DNA of 64,000 nucleotides from Candidatus Competibacteraceae bacterium (GTDB taxonomy: Bacteria; Bacteroidota; Bacteroidia; CAIKAF01), in NCBI GenBank assembly GCA_014879445.1, contig JACSSC010000018.1:128706-192705 (forward strand), read 5' to 3'. The translations under genes and the position numbers were made by a program. The notes beneath the pieces were generated by a model, which worked only from the letters and a program-made list of their open reading frames with translations, had not been told where the DNA came from and searched no databases. The number at the start of each line of letters is the position of its first letter. Position 1 is the stretch's first letter. Shown piece after piece: positions 36,357 through 45,183 of this stretch.

Positions 36357-37967
36357 ATGGAAAATAACGAGGAAATTTTTGATTACATCGTCATAGGATC
36401 AGGATTTGGCGGAGCGGTTTCTGCGATGCGTCTAAGCGAGAAAGGGTACAAGGTTTTGGTAATTGAAAAAGGCAAAACGTATCATTCAAGTGATTTTCCA
36501 CAAACCAATTGGTCATTTAAAAAATATTTTTGGCTGCCTGCCTTGCGTTGGTTTGGCATTCAAAAACTTTCACTTTTCAGGGAAGTATTCATATTGAGTG
36601 GCGTGGGTGTTGGTGGCGGAAGTTTGGTGTATGCGAATACTCATATGTTTCCACCTGATGAGTTTTTTCAAAATCCGGTTTGGGCAGACATAAAAGATTG
36701 GAAAAAAACACTTACACCATTTTATGATAAAGCAAGGTTTATGTTAGGCACAGTACCTAATACTTCTTTCGACCGGGCAGACCAAGTGCTGAAAGAGCTG
36801 GCTATTGAGATGGGGCGAGAATCGTCATATAAAGGCGTAGATGTGGGTGTATATTTTGGAGATACAGAAACCGAAACAGATCCTTATTTTAAAGGGTTGG
36901 GACCACAACGTAAAGGTTGTACTCAATGTGCAGGATGTATGGTAGGATGTAGGCACAATGCAAAAAACACATTAGATAAGAACTATTTGTTTTTTGCACA
37001 AAAGAATGGAACCCAGTTGCTTGATGAAACATTGGCTGTGAAAGTTGAATTTGACGGAACATATTATCATATTTACACACGTTCTAGTACATCATTTTTT
37101 AATAAGAAAAAGAAAACGTATAAGTCCAAAGGAATCGTAATTTCAGGTGGTGTGCTTGGAACGATGGATCTGTTGTTGAAGCAGAAGCACAAATACAAAA
37201 CACTTCCAAGATTATCTAATAAATTAGGAGAAAATATTCGTACTAATTCAGAATCGTTATTGGGCGTAACATCAAGTAAAGAGAAATTAAATCATGGATT
37301 AGCGATTACTTCTGTGTTTAATCCCGACGATCATACACATATTGAGGTTGTGAAGTATCCAGATCGGTCAAATGGCATGAAATTATTTGCCACATTGGCC
37401 GCTGGCCCTGGTCATCCTGTTATAAGGGCATTTCGTTTAATGGGGAATATTATCACGCACCCAATCCAATATATTCGAATGTTGGTAGATGGTAAATGGG
37501 CTGAGAAATCAGTGATATTCCTAGTAATGCAAACGCTGGATAGTTCGATGCGGATGGTGTATAAACGATTCCCACTTTCGGGTATTTCGATGAAAAATAA
37601 AAAAGAAAACCGTGTGCCGGCATATATTGATATTGGGCAAAAGGTAATGTATGCCTATGCTAAAAAAGTGAATGGCATTCCACAAAATGCCTTGACTGAA
37701 GTATTGTTTAACATACCATCTACAGCACATATATTAGGCGGATGCCCGATGGGACTGAATGAAAATGAAGGCGTCGTAAATGATAGGATGCAGGCCTTTG
37801 GTTATCCCGAATTTTATGTACTCGATGGCTCAATAGTTCCCTGCAACATTGGTGTAAACCCCAGCTTAACGATTACGGCATTGAGCGAATATGCCATGTC
37901 TTTTATTCCTGAAAAACAAGGTAATATAATTCGTCCGATTGAAGAGGAGCTGTCATTAAAAGTATGA
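36357..37967 (+). CDS. GMC oxidoreductase, cholesterol-oxidase-like, with four-cysteine cluster
   Basis: The 536-residue flavoenzyme has the FAD motif VIGSGFGGAVSAMRLSEKGY, a second FAD contact GVGVGGGSLVYANT, and the C-terminal GMC signature with the catalytic His in AHILGGCPMG and Asn in GVNPSLTITAL. It resembles cholesterol oxidase-like GMC enzymes. At 188-198 it has CTQCAGCMVGC, a CX2CX2CX3C spacing like a [4Fe-4S] ferredoxin site. That cluster is known in some family members, but its metal content is unproven here. No signal peptide. It overlaps the second GMC gene by 4 bases, so both are produced together. Confidence 0.85.
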   Translation: MENNEEIFDYIVIGSGFGGAVSAMRLSEKGYKVLVIEKGKTYHSSDFPQTNWSFKKYFWLPALRWFGIQKLSLFREVFILSGVGVGGGSLVYANTHMFPPDEFFQNPVWADIKDWKKTLTPFYDKARFMLGTVPNTSFDRADQVLKELAIEMGRESSYKGVDVGVYFGDTETETDPYFKGLGPQRKGCTQCAGCMVGCRHNAKNTLDKNYLFFAQKNGTQLLDETLAVKVEFDGTYYHIYTRSSTSFFNKKKKTYKSKGIVISGGVLGTMDLLLKQKHKYKTLPRLSNKLGENIRTNSESLLGVTSSKEKLNHGLAITSVFNPDDHTHIEVVKYPDRSNGMKLFATLAAGPGHPVIRAFRLMGNIITHPIQYIRMLVDGKWAEKSVIFLVMQTLDSSMRMVYKRFPLSGISMKNKKENRVPAYIDIGQKVMYAYAKKVNGIPQNALTEVLFNIPSTAHILGGCPMGLNENEGVVNDRMQAFGYPEFYVLDGSIVPCNIGVNPSLTITALSEYAMSFIPEKQGNIIRPIEEELSLKV

Positions 37968-39766
37968 AGAAGAGGCGTTTTTCAACACGATGGCTTCGTT
38001 TGGCGGGTGTGCCAGAAGATGTGTTAGTATCAAGGGTTGAATTGGCCAGCAATCGAGTTCGGCGATTTCCAAAGTGGCACGCCTTGATGTATCCCTGCTT
38101 GTTAGCATGTGTAAATAATTTTGGCCCACTATTTTTAATGAATAAATGGAGGGCAGCCCATGCATTATCCGATGACGATTTTTTGAAATTTTGTAGTTGT
38201 TTCAGAGAGCACTCATCTTCATTTGTTCGACTATTGGCCATATTTGTTTTTTATCCGCTTTCACAGGTTTTAGAGAATGAATCATCGGAAAATCAGGCAT
38301 ACAGCCATCCTTTACAATCTGTTTGTAATACAACGCCTGAATGGAATGATAAAGAGGTTGCAGATTATATTATCATTGGAACTGGTGCCGGTGGGGCACC
38401 GGTGGCTGCTGAGCTGGCACGCAAAGGAAAAAGTGTACTCATCATTGAAAAAGGAGGGCTTGTTCAAATTGAATCACCGGGCAAAGTGTTGGAAAAAAAT
38501 TATGTATCACAGGGCTTTGTATCTACACTAAATGGAAGTACACTGATGGTTTTTGCAGGGCAAACAGTGGGTGGCACAACGAGTGTTAATTCTGGAACAT
38601 CACTTAATCCATTACCCGAATGTTTGTCAGAATGGGATGAGTGTTGGGGTACACATTTTTCGGATGGACTATTGCAACCCTTTCTTGAAAGAGTAAAAGA
38701 AGACATACATATTTGTGTGCCGGGAGAAGACGTTCTTAGCGAGTCATCACGTTTGTTTAGAGAGGGGATGAGTAGAATTGGACGACACGACACCTATATT
38801 CTTCCACGAAATATTCAGCAGTGTAAAGGTTCGGGTCGTTGTGCTTTTGGTTGTCCGAAAGGGGCAAAGCAAAGCACTGATTTGGCTTATTTGCCACAGG
38901 CCATACAGCATGGGGCAAAATTATTTCATCAAACAGAAGCCTTACGCATTAAGGACGGAAAAAAGAATGTTGAAGTATTGGTAGATCATTGCGGAGTTCA
39001 AAGAACATTTAAAGCCAAAAAACTGATCATTGCTGCTGGTGCGCTTTTTACCCCTAGTTTATTAAGAAAAAACAAATTGGGGAGTAATTTTAGCCGTGCA
39101 GGATATCATTTACAGATTCACCCTGCTACAAAAGTTTTTGCCCATTTTCCCAATCATTATGTAGGATTTGCCGGGATACCTCAAGGTATGGGTTACAGAA
39201 TGCCGGCGCCATCTCGCGTAACCTTAGAAGGAATACATACTCCTAAGAGTTTAACTGCACCCATTATTTCTGTAGGCGGTAAGCGTTTTAATGAATGGAT
39301 GAGTAGGATAGAGTCGTTGGCCAGCTTTGGTTTGATGGTTCGAGACAGAGCAACTGGTCGTGTGATATATATATCAGGTCAACCGTATTTACAATATCAC
39401 CTGCATCCTGATGATGCGACAGATATTGCCTCGGGTCTTAGGGTAATAGCTGAAGCTTTTTTTGCTGCAGGTGCCGAACGTGTATTGATGCCTTACGGTG
39501 GCGTAAGCCCAATTGAAATGAAAGCACCTGATGAATTAAATCGAATTCCGCAAATTCATTCGCGCCATATTATGCTCAGTGGATTCCATCCCTTAGGAAC
39601 AGCTGGCATAGGTCGTGTGGTAGATGATACATTGAAACTTTTTGGGTCGGAGAATATATATATATGTGATGCATCTGTATTACCGTCTTCTCCCGGAGTC
39701 AATCCGCAAGTAACGGTAATGGCATTATCTCTACGTTTGGCCGATCATCTCATCATGAATTTCTGA
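37964..39766 (+). CDS. GMC oxidoreductase, long-chain alcohol oxidase-like
   Basis: The 600-residue protein has an extra N-terminal ~115-residue helical region (a gluconate-2-dehydrogenase-subunit-3-like or FAO-like prefix), then the FAD motif IGTGAGGAPVAAELARKGKSV, GGTTSVNSGTSL, a CX5CX3C cluster (CKGSGRCAFGC) where the paralogue has its four-cysteine set, and the C-terminal GMC catalytic His and Asn (SGFHPLGTAG, GVNPQVTVMALS). This arrangement resembles long-chain alcohol oxidases. It is not a close copy of the first GMC enzyme, so the pair probably acts on successive or different alcohols. Confidence 0.85.
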   Translation: MKKRRFSTRWLRLAGVPEDVLVSRVELASNRVRRFPKWHALMYPCLLACVNNFGPLFLMNKWRAAHALSDDDFLKFCSCFREHSSSFVRLLAIFVFYPLSQVLENESSENQAYSHPLQSVCNTTPEWNDKEVADYIIIGTGAGGAPVAAELARKGKSVLIIEKGGLVQIESPGKVLEKNYVSQGFVSTLNGSTLMVFAGQTVGGTTSVNSGTSLNPLPECLSEWDECWGTHFSDGLLQPFLERVKEDIHICVPGEDVLSESSRLFREGMSRIGRHDTYILPRNIQQCKGSGRCAFGCPKGAKQSTDLAYLPQAIQHGAKLFHQTEALRIKDGKKNVEVLVDHCGVQRTFKAKKLIIAAGALFTPSLLRKNKLGSNFSRAGYHLQIHPATKVFAHFPNHYVGFAGIPQGMGYRMPAPSRVTLEGIHTPKSLTAPIISVGGKRFNEWMSRIESLASFGLMVRDRATGRVIYISGQPYLQYHLHPDDATDIASGLRVIAEAFFAAGAERVLMPYGGVSPIEMKAPDELNRIPQIHSRHIMLSGFHPLGTAGIGRVVDDTLKLFGSENIYICDASVLPSSPGVNPQVTVMALSLRLADHLIMNF

Positions 39767-39902
39767 TGTGTCAAATAATTTTGCTTCAAAGGTTCTGTTG
39801 AGCAGCGTTAAACAATTCTTTTTTTGAATATTGGTATTGGCAATACTCATTTAACGCTTCAAGGAATAAATTTCTTTTTGCGAATATCAATTACCACCTT
39901 CA

Positions 39903-39989
39903 ATGGATGTAAAAGGGATTCCGGTGGGCAAATATATGGTTTGTGTTGAGGCCAAAGAGAAAATTGCCACATTTGAACTTACGATATAA
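39903..39989 (+). pseudogene. Possible remnant of a T9SS C-terminal sorting domain
   Basis: An in-frame stretch of 28 codons reads DVKGIPVGKYMVCVEAKEKI then ATFELTI and stop. That matches the end pattern of type-A T9SS sorting domains, a D-V/L-x-x-L/I-P-x-G-x-Y-x-V-x-V strand pair followed by a short hydrophobic tail. Upstream in the same frame is a stop 12 codons earlier and no conserved domain, so any original gene has been deleted. The match is short and could be chance. Confidence 0.35.
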
Positions 39990-40071
39990 TGATGGGTAAT
40001 ATCGTTATGAAATAGATAATTATAAGCATAAGTTCGCAGATTAACTCAAAGATGTTGTTCTCGAATTTGCA

Positions 40072-40079
40072 TATATTTG
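40072..40079 (+). promoter_or_regulatory. Bacteroidota -7 box for rlmN (TATATTTG)
   Basis: An exact TAnnTTTG ending 6 bases before ATG 40086, which suggests a leaderless transcript. Confidence 0.55.
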
Positions 40080-40085
40080 TGCCGT

Positions 40086-41147
40086 ATGCAGGTTTCAAAT
40101 AAGACAGATATACGCCGACTTTCAGCAGATGAATTAAAAACAATGCTAGAAAAGGAAGGGCAACCTGCATTCAGAACCAAGCAAATATTTCAGTGGTTGT
40201 GGCAAAAGGGAGCAAATTCATTTGATCAAATGTCTAATTTGCCACAAGAACTGAGGGCATGGCTGAATGAGCATTGTGTGATTTATACACTAAAATTAGA
40301 AACTACACAAAAAAGCGATGATGGAACTATAAAATCAGCATTTTCATTGTATGATGGCAAATCAATTGAAGGTGTTTTGATTCCATCTCTTGATCGTATT
40401 ACGGCATGTATCTCATCACAGGTGGGTTGTAGCTTGCAATGTACGTTTTGCGCCACAGCTCAGTTGAATTTGCAACGTAATCTGAGTGCAGGAGAAATCT
40501 TTGATCAGGTAGTATTTCTGAATCAACAATCCAATTCTCAATTTCATAAACCGATATCAAATATTGTCATCATGGGTATGGGTGAGCCGTTGCTCAATTA
40601 TAAATCCGTTATGTCTGCAATCAATCATATTACATCTCCAGATGGGTTGGGGATGTCACCACGTCGCATTACTTTATCCACATCCGGCATTGCCAAGATG
40701 ATTAAGCAACTGGCAGATGATAATTTTGCCTGCAATTTGGCTTTATCATTACATGCAGCGGATAATGTAAAGCGTTCACAGATTATGCCTATTAACGACA
40801 GTAATTCACTTGAGATGTTGGCGAACGCACTGAAGTATTTTTATGAAATGACACATACAAGAATTACCTATGAATATGTGCTGTTGAGAGATTTTAATGA
40901 TAGCATGCAGGATGCTAAAAACCTAGCATTATTTTGTCGTCATACACCCTGCAAAGTAAACATTATAGAGTTTAATCCGGTTAGCCACGCCCCTCATAGG
41001 GCATCAACGGTTGAGAAGACGATGGCATTTATTGAATATCTTCAATCTAAAAATATCATAGTAAATATGCGTCGAAGTCGTGGCAAAGATATTGATGCTG
41101 CATGTGGTCAGTTGGCAAATAAATTGGCGAAGAAAAATGCCCTTTAG
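40086..41147 (+). CDS. rlmN: 23S rRNA/tRNA C2-adenosine methyltransferase RlmN
   Basis: RlmN is a radical-SAM enzyme that methylates A2503 of 23S rRNA and A37 of some tRNAs. From ATG 40086 the protein has 353 residues. The radical-SAM cluster is CSLQCTFC, in the context QVGCSLQCTFCATAQLNL; it also has GMGEPLLNY, ISLSTSG-type RRITLSTSGIAKMI, SLHAADNVKRSQIMPIN, and the catalytic C-terminal cysteine in DIDAACGQLA. A TTG four codons earlier (40077) lies in the -7 box and is rejected. Confidence 0.96.
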   Translation: MQVSNKTDIRRLSADELKTMLEKEGQPAFRTKQIFQWLWQKGANSFDQMSNLPQELRAWLNEHCVIYTLKLETTQKSDDGTIKSAFSLYDGKSIEGVLIPSLDRITACISSQVGCSLQCTFCATAQLNLQRNLSAGEIFDQVVFLNQQSNSQFHKPISNIVIMGMGEPLLNYKSVMSAINHITSPDGLGMSPRRITLSTSGIAKMIKQLADDNFACNLALSLHAADNVKRSQIMPINDSNSLEMLANALKYFYEMTHTRITYEYVLLRDFNDSMQDAKNLALFCRHTPCKVNIIEFNPVSHAPHRASTVEKTMAFIEYLQSKNIIVNMRRSRGKDIDAACGQLANKLAKKNAL

Positions 41148-41224
41148 TTCAATTATATTAATTTCTTTCTTTGATGCCTGATTGTGTAAAAGAATGCTAA
41201 ATTAAAAATTTTACCAATACCAAA

Positions 41225-42142
41225 ATGCCAAAAACAAGAATAGCTATTATTGATTGTGGTACCAACACATTTAATTTGTTATATGGCATAATCCAAGACA
41301 ACAAACCTGTTATACTTCACGAAGAAAAGCGTGTCGTAAAATTAGGGCAAGGCAGTATTTTGACTTGTGAGTTTACTATTGAATCCATGCAACGAGCAAT
41401 TGATACAATGCTTTTTTTTGCTCAAAAAATAAGATTATGGAATCCTGATCATGTTTTTGCTATAGCAACAGCTGCTTTTAGAAATGCTCATAATGCAAAT
41501 GATTTAATCAATAAAATAAAGCATGAAACCGATATACATATTGATATTATTTCGGGAGTTGAAGAAGCCCAACTGATCTACATTGGTGCGATTCATAACT
41601 GCCGTCTTGCCGAACCTCATTTAGTAATGGATATTGGCGGGGGAAGTACTGAATTTATTTTTTCCAGACACAATTCAATAGAAAAATGCTGGAGTTTTGA
41701 AGCGGGAGCAACCAATTTGATAGAAACACTTCAACTTCAAGACCCCGCAAGTGAAGAAGAGTTGAATCGCATTGAGACCTACTTGAAACATCTTTTTAAA
41801 CCTATGTTTGATAGTTTGCCAACAAGCATTCATACATTAATTGGCACATCTGGATTTTTTGATAGCATTGAGCATATGGCTACAGCCCGTGGAGAGGGCA
41901 ATCCAGTTCAAGGTCATGTTTCAACTCATATCTCATTAGAAGTATTTCAAAGGTTGTATAATGAAATCGTATATCTTCCGCTGGAAATGCGTTTACAAAT
42001 TCACGGATTGCCGGCCTTCAGGGCAGAGTTGATTGTCCCGGCTTTTGTATTAACCAAACTTATTATCCGTACTTTTGATGTTTCAACATTGATTACAACG
42101 CCTTATTCATTAAAAGAAGGGAAACTATTTTCAATTATATGA
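41225..42142 (+). CDS. Ppx/GppA exopolyphosphatase family protein
   Basis: The 305-residue protein has the ASKHA phosphate-binding motifs AIIDCGTNTFNLLYG and MDIGGGSTEFIF, plus ATAAFRNAHNANDLINKI and ISGVEEAQLIYIGAI. It has only the first two domains typical of the short Ppx2/GppA type. It may hydrolyse polyphosphate or guanosine pentaphosphate; which of the two is undetermined. It overlaps the next gene by 4 bases. Confidence 0.9.
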   Translation: MPKTRIAIIDCGTNTFNLLYGIIQDNKPVILHEEKRVVKLGQGSILTCEFTIESMQRAIDTMLFFAQKIRLWNPDHVFAIATAAFRNAHNANDLINKIKHETDIHIDIISGVEEAQLIYIGAIHNCRLAEPHLVMDIGGGSTEFIFSRHNSIEKCWSFEAGATNLIETLQLQDPASEEELNRIETYLKHLFKPMFDSLPTSIHTLIGTSGFFDSIEHMATARGEGNPVQGHVSTHISLEVFQRLYNEIVYLPLEMRLQIHGLPAFRAELIVPAFVLTKLIIRTFDVSTLITTPYSLKEGKLFSII

Positions 42143-42612
42143 AAAAAATATATCCACTTATACTATTACTGTCGACAACCGGATCTGCTATTTCTCAATC
42201 CTTGTCAATTCAGAAACTTGCATGGCTTGAAGGAAAATGGCAATGTAAAGAGAAACCCACCCTGTATGAAGAATGGAAGCTATCGGGATCTTCATTGTCG
42301 GGCTATGGATATCATGTTGAAAATGGCAATAAAACTGAAACTGAAAAGTTGTTGATTACAGAGATAAATCAACGATTGGTATATCGTGTTACGCTTTTTA
42401 AGCCACAAAAGACAATTGATTTTGCTTTAAAAAACAGCGTGAATAAATGGGTATTTACAAATGAAAAAAATGATTTTCCACAAGTAATAATTTATCAAAA
42501 AATATCAAACAAGAAATGCAAAGTATTGCTTACGATGATAGAGCCACAGTCGTCAAAAATGGAAGAGATGACATTCGTTAAAGTAAGTAGTAAATCATGG
42601 AAATTCGAGTAA
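42139..42612 (+). CDS. DUF6265-like exported protein
   Basis: The 157-residue protein has a signal peptide (PLILLLSTTGSAIS, cleavage ~19) and a lipocalin-like body starting WLEGKWQCKEKPTLYEEWKLSGSSLSGYG, as in DUF6265 proteins. The function of the family is not established. It lies between ppx and a TonB-dependent receptor gene, and its stop is 2 bases ahead of the receptor's ATG at 42615. The overlap with ppx suggests one transcript for the three genes, with ppx possibly unrelated in function. Confidence 0.65.
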   Translation: MKKIYPLILLLSTTGSAISQSLSIQKLAWLEGKWQCKEKPTLYEEWKLSGSSLSGYGYHVENGNKTETEKLLITEINQRLVYRVTLFKPQKTIDFALKNSVNKWVFTNEKNDFPQVIIYQKISNKKCKVLLTMIEPQSSKMEEMTFVKVSSKSWKFE

Positions 42613-42614
42613 AT

Positions 42615-45023
42615 ATGAAAATATTTACCTATTTTTTTTGCTATGCTTCCATTTATATTATTGGTATTCTGTCATTAATAGCGCAGCCGATAATATACAA
42701 CCAACAAACTATGAAGCCCATGTCGGGTGTTTGTTTGAGAAATCAGGATGGAAAATCCTGCTATACTGGTCGGGATGGAAAAATTACGCATTGTGTTTTT
42801 GCTGCAAATGATACAATCATTATTTCGCATAGTAATTATGAAATTTTGCGCTATGTTTGGAAAGAGCTTAATAATGAGTTAAAAATCTATCTTATATCCC
42901 AACATTACGATTTAGGAGAAGTGAAGATAGACGGGTATGGATTTCAGGAGGCAAGAAAAGAATTGCCGGCTAAAATTGATCTTATCAAATCAGAATGGCT
43001 TGATTTTCACCAGCCACAAACCACAGCAGATGCTTTGGAGAAGTCAGGCCATGTTTTTATACAGAAAAGCCAGATGGGTGGTGGCAGCCCTATTATTAGA
43101 GGGTTTGAAGCCAATCGCATTTTGATAGTAGTGGATGGAATAAGGATGAACAATGCCATATTTAGAAGTGGACATTTGCAAAATGTTATTCGAAGCGATG
43201 TTCAATCAGTTGAAAGAATAGAAATTATTAATGGCCCTTCATCAGTTTGTTTTGGCAGTGATGCAATGGGAGGCGTAATTCATGTTCGCACGATTTCACC
43301 GCCTGACCCAATCGATTCATTAAGCATTCATAATGGCAAAGGCGTAGTTCGTTGGGGAGGCGCTAATCAAGAAAAATCTATACATGCTCAATATGGTTTT
43401 GCTAAAAAGAAATGGAGTTTATTCAGTAGTTTTTCATTCTCACATTATGATGATTTGCGCCAAGGGAATTGGATTAAGAGTAAAGGAGATGAGTATTGGA
43501 GGAGAAACTTTTATGTAGAAAGGGTTGATGGTATTGATAGTATAATTAAAAATACAGACCCATATATACAAAGACAAAGCGGGTATTTTCAATACAATAT
43601 ATTACAAAAAATTTCCTATAAGTCAGATAATGGAATTCGTCATAAAATTAATATGCAATTTAGTAGTACAGGGAATGTAAATAGGTATGACCGATTGACA
43701 GAAGTCAATGATGATTCTTTACCACGATTTGCGCAATGGTATTATGGCCCCGAAACTTGGTTACTGGCTGCTTATAATGTGCAATTATCAAAGAGTAATT
43801 GGTACGATGAAGCAGAAATATCCTTCTCATATCAGTATTTTGATGAAAGTCGTAATAGCAGGCGGTTTCAAAATATTCAATTATTGAACCAAAATGAACA
43901 AGTGCATATGGGGCGGATAGCAAGCGACTTTCAGAAGAATATTAGCAAGCATCGTTTACAGTATGGAATAGAGTTAACCTATCAGCATGTTTTATCAAAA
44001 GCATTATACCGTCATGTTAATTCAGGGGAAAAAGAATTAGCTCCCACGCGTTATCCTGGTGGTGGTAGTCATTATTATACTGCTGGCATGTATGTAACAG
44101 AGCATTGGAGATTATCCGACAATATGCATTTGCACACTGGAGGAAGATTGGTTTTTACGGGCATGAATGCTATGTTTTCTGATACTACATTTTTCCCATT
44201 TCCATTCAAACAAGCAAACCAGTATCATTTTTCAGGAAGTGGAAGTTTGGGGGTTGTATTTCGAAAAAAATCTTTAGATTATTTCTCATTACAATTTTCA
44301 TCCGGTTTTAGAGCGCCTAATATTGATGATTTGGGAAAAGTATTTGAGAGTCGCCCCGGAAATGTTATTGTTCCTAATGCCAATCTTCGACCTGAATATA
44401 CGATGAATATAGAGATGGGCCTTGGTTGCAAAATATCACGATATGCCTTATTACAATTTTCAGCTTATAGCACTTATGCCAATGGGCTTATGCAAGTTAT
44501 GCCTTACCAGTTAAATGGAGATGATAGTATTATGTATGATGGAGAAAAAAGCAGCGTATGGGCAGTGCAGAACAGTTCACAAGCTTTTTTGGCCGGAGCA
44601 TCAGCATCATTTGTATGGTATCCGCATACTTACTGGTACTTTTCCTGCTCTGTTAATTATACTTGGGGTATAGTTAGTGATAGCTCCGGATACGTGCCGC
44701 TTGACCATATTCCACCTCTTTTTGGTCGGGCAGCAGTTGGTATTCGCTATCCCAACATTACGATCGAAATGTATGTGATATTTCAAGGATCAAAACCTAA
44801 AGAATTATATCACCCGAGCGGCGAAGATAATATTCATTATGCAACGCCATCGGGCATGCCCGGGTGGGCTACTTTAAATATAAATGGTAGTTTTCGGGTG
44901 AACCCCTCTTTGGACTTACAATTAGGAATAGACAATATCCTCAATCAACAATATAGAACCTTTGCTTCTGGCATAAGCGGAGCCGGAATTTCTTGTACAA
45001 TTACGCTGTATAGTCGATTCTAA
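42615..45023 (+). CDS. TonB-dependent outer-membrane receptor
   Basis: From ATG 42615 the protein has 802 residues with a signal peptide, an N-terminal carboxypeptidase-regulatory-like beta domain (~30-100), the plug (TADALEKSGHVFIQKSQMGGGSPIIRGFEANRILIVVDGIRMNNAIFRSG, SVERIEIINGPSSVCFGSDAMGGVIHV) and a 22-strand barrel ending in the aromatic terminus TLYSRF. The plug is closest in style to haem/vitamin-B12-type receptors, but substrate cannot be assigned. An earlier in-frame ATG at 42597 lies inside the preceding gene and is less likely. No SusD partner is present. Confidence 0.92.
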   Translation: MKIFTYFFCYASIYIIGILSLIAQPIIYNQQTMKPMSGVCLRNQDGKSCYTGRDGKITHCVFAANDTIIISHSNYEILRYVWKELNNELKIYLISQHYDLGEVKIDGYGFQEARKELPAKIDLIKSEWLDFHQPQTTADALEKSGHVFIQKSQMGGGSPIIRGFEANRILIVVDGIRMNNAIFRSGHLQNVIRSDVQSVERIEIINGPSSVCFGSDAMGGVIHVRTISPPDPIDSLSIHNGKGVVRWGGANQEKSIHAQYGFAKKKWSLFSSFSFSHYDDLRQGNWIKSKGDEYWRRNFYVERVDGIDSIIKNTDPYIQRQSGYFQYNILQKISYKSDNGIRHKINMQFSSTGNVNRYDRLTEVNDDSLPRFAQWYYGPETWLLAAYNVQLSKSNWYDEAEISFSYQYFDESRNSRRFQNIQLLNQNEQVHMGRIASDFQKNISKHRLQYGIELTYQHVLSKALYRHVNSGEKELAPTRYPGGGSHYYTAGMYVTEHWRLSDNMHLHTGGRLVFTGMNAMFSDTTFFPFPFKQANQYHFSGSGSLGVVFRKKSLDYFSLQFSSGFRAPNIDDLGKVFESRPGNVIVPNANLRPEYTMNIEMGLGCKISRYALLQFSAYSTYANGLMQVMPYQLNGDDSIMYDGEKSSVWAVQNSSQAFLAGASASFVWYPHTYWYFSCSVNYTWGIVSDSSGYVPLDHIPPLFGRAAVGIRYPNITIEMYVIFQGSKPKELYHPSGEDNIHYATPSGMPGWATLNINGSFRVNPSLDLQLGIDNILNQQYRTFASGISGAGISCTITLYSRF

Positions 45024-45183
45024 AAGATTTTTATACGGGTAATATAAATCATTCTATATTATTAAAAAACAACATTATAGAAACATATTAGGATATTTAA
45101 GTGCGTAATGTTTATTTTCAATCGGTTTTCAATTGCATTTATGTAGCGAGATATTTGTGTCATAAACAATAAAAACACAAGTT

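Larger units (their letters stand above)
39767..40085. other. Intergenic region with inverted repeats and a possible T9SS-domain remnant
   Basis: This 319-base gap between the GMC operon and rlmN holds no complete gene. It contains an outer inverted repeat, AGCGTTAAA (39804-39812) with TTTAACGCT (39850-39858), and nested inside it a palindrome GTATTG/CAATAC centred on 39840. Following it is a short reading frame resembling a T9SS tail, annotated separately. The rlmN promoter lies at its right end. Confidence 0.4.
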
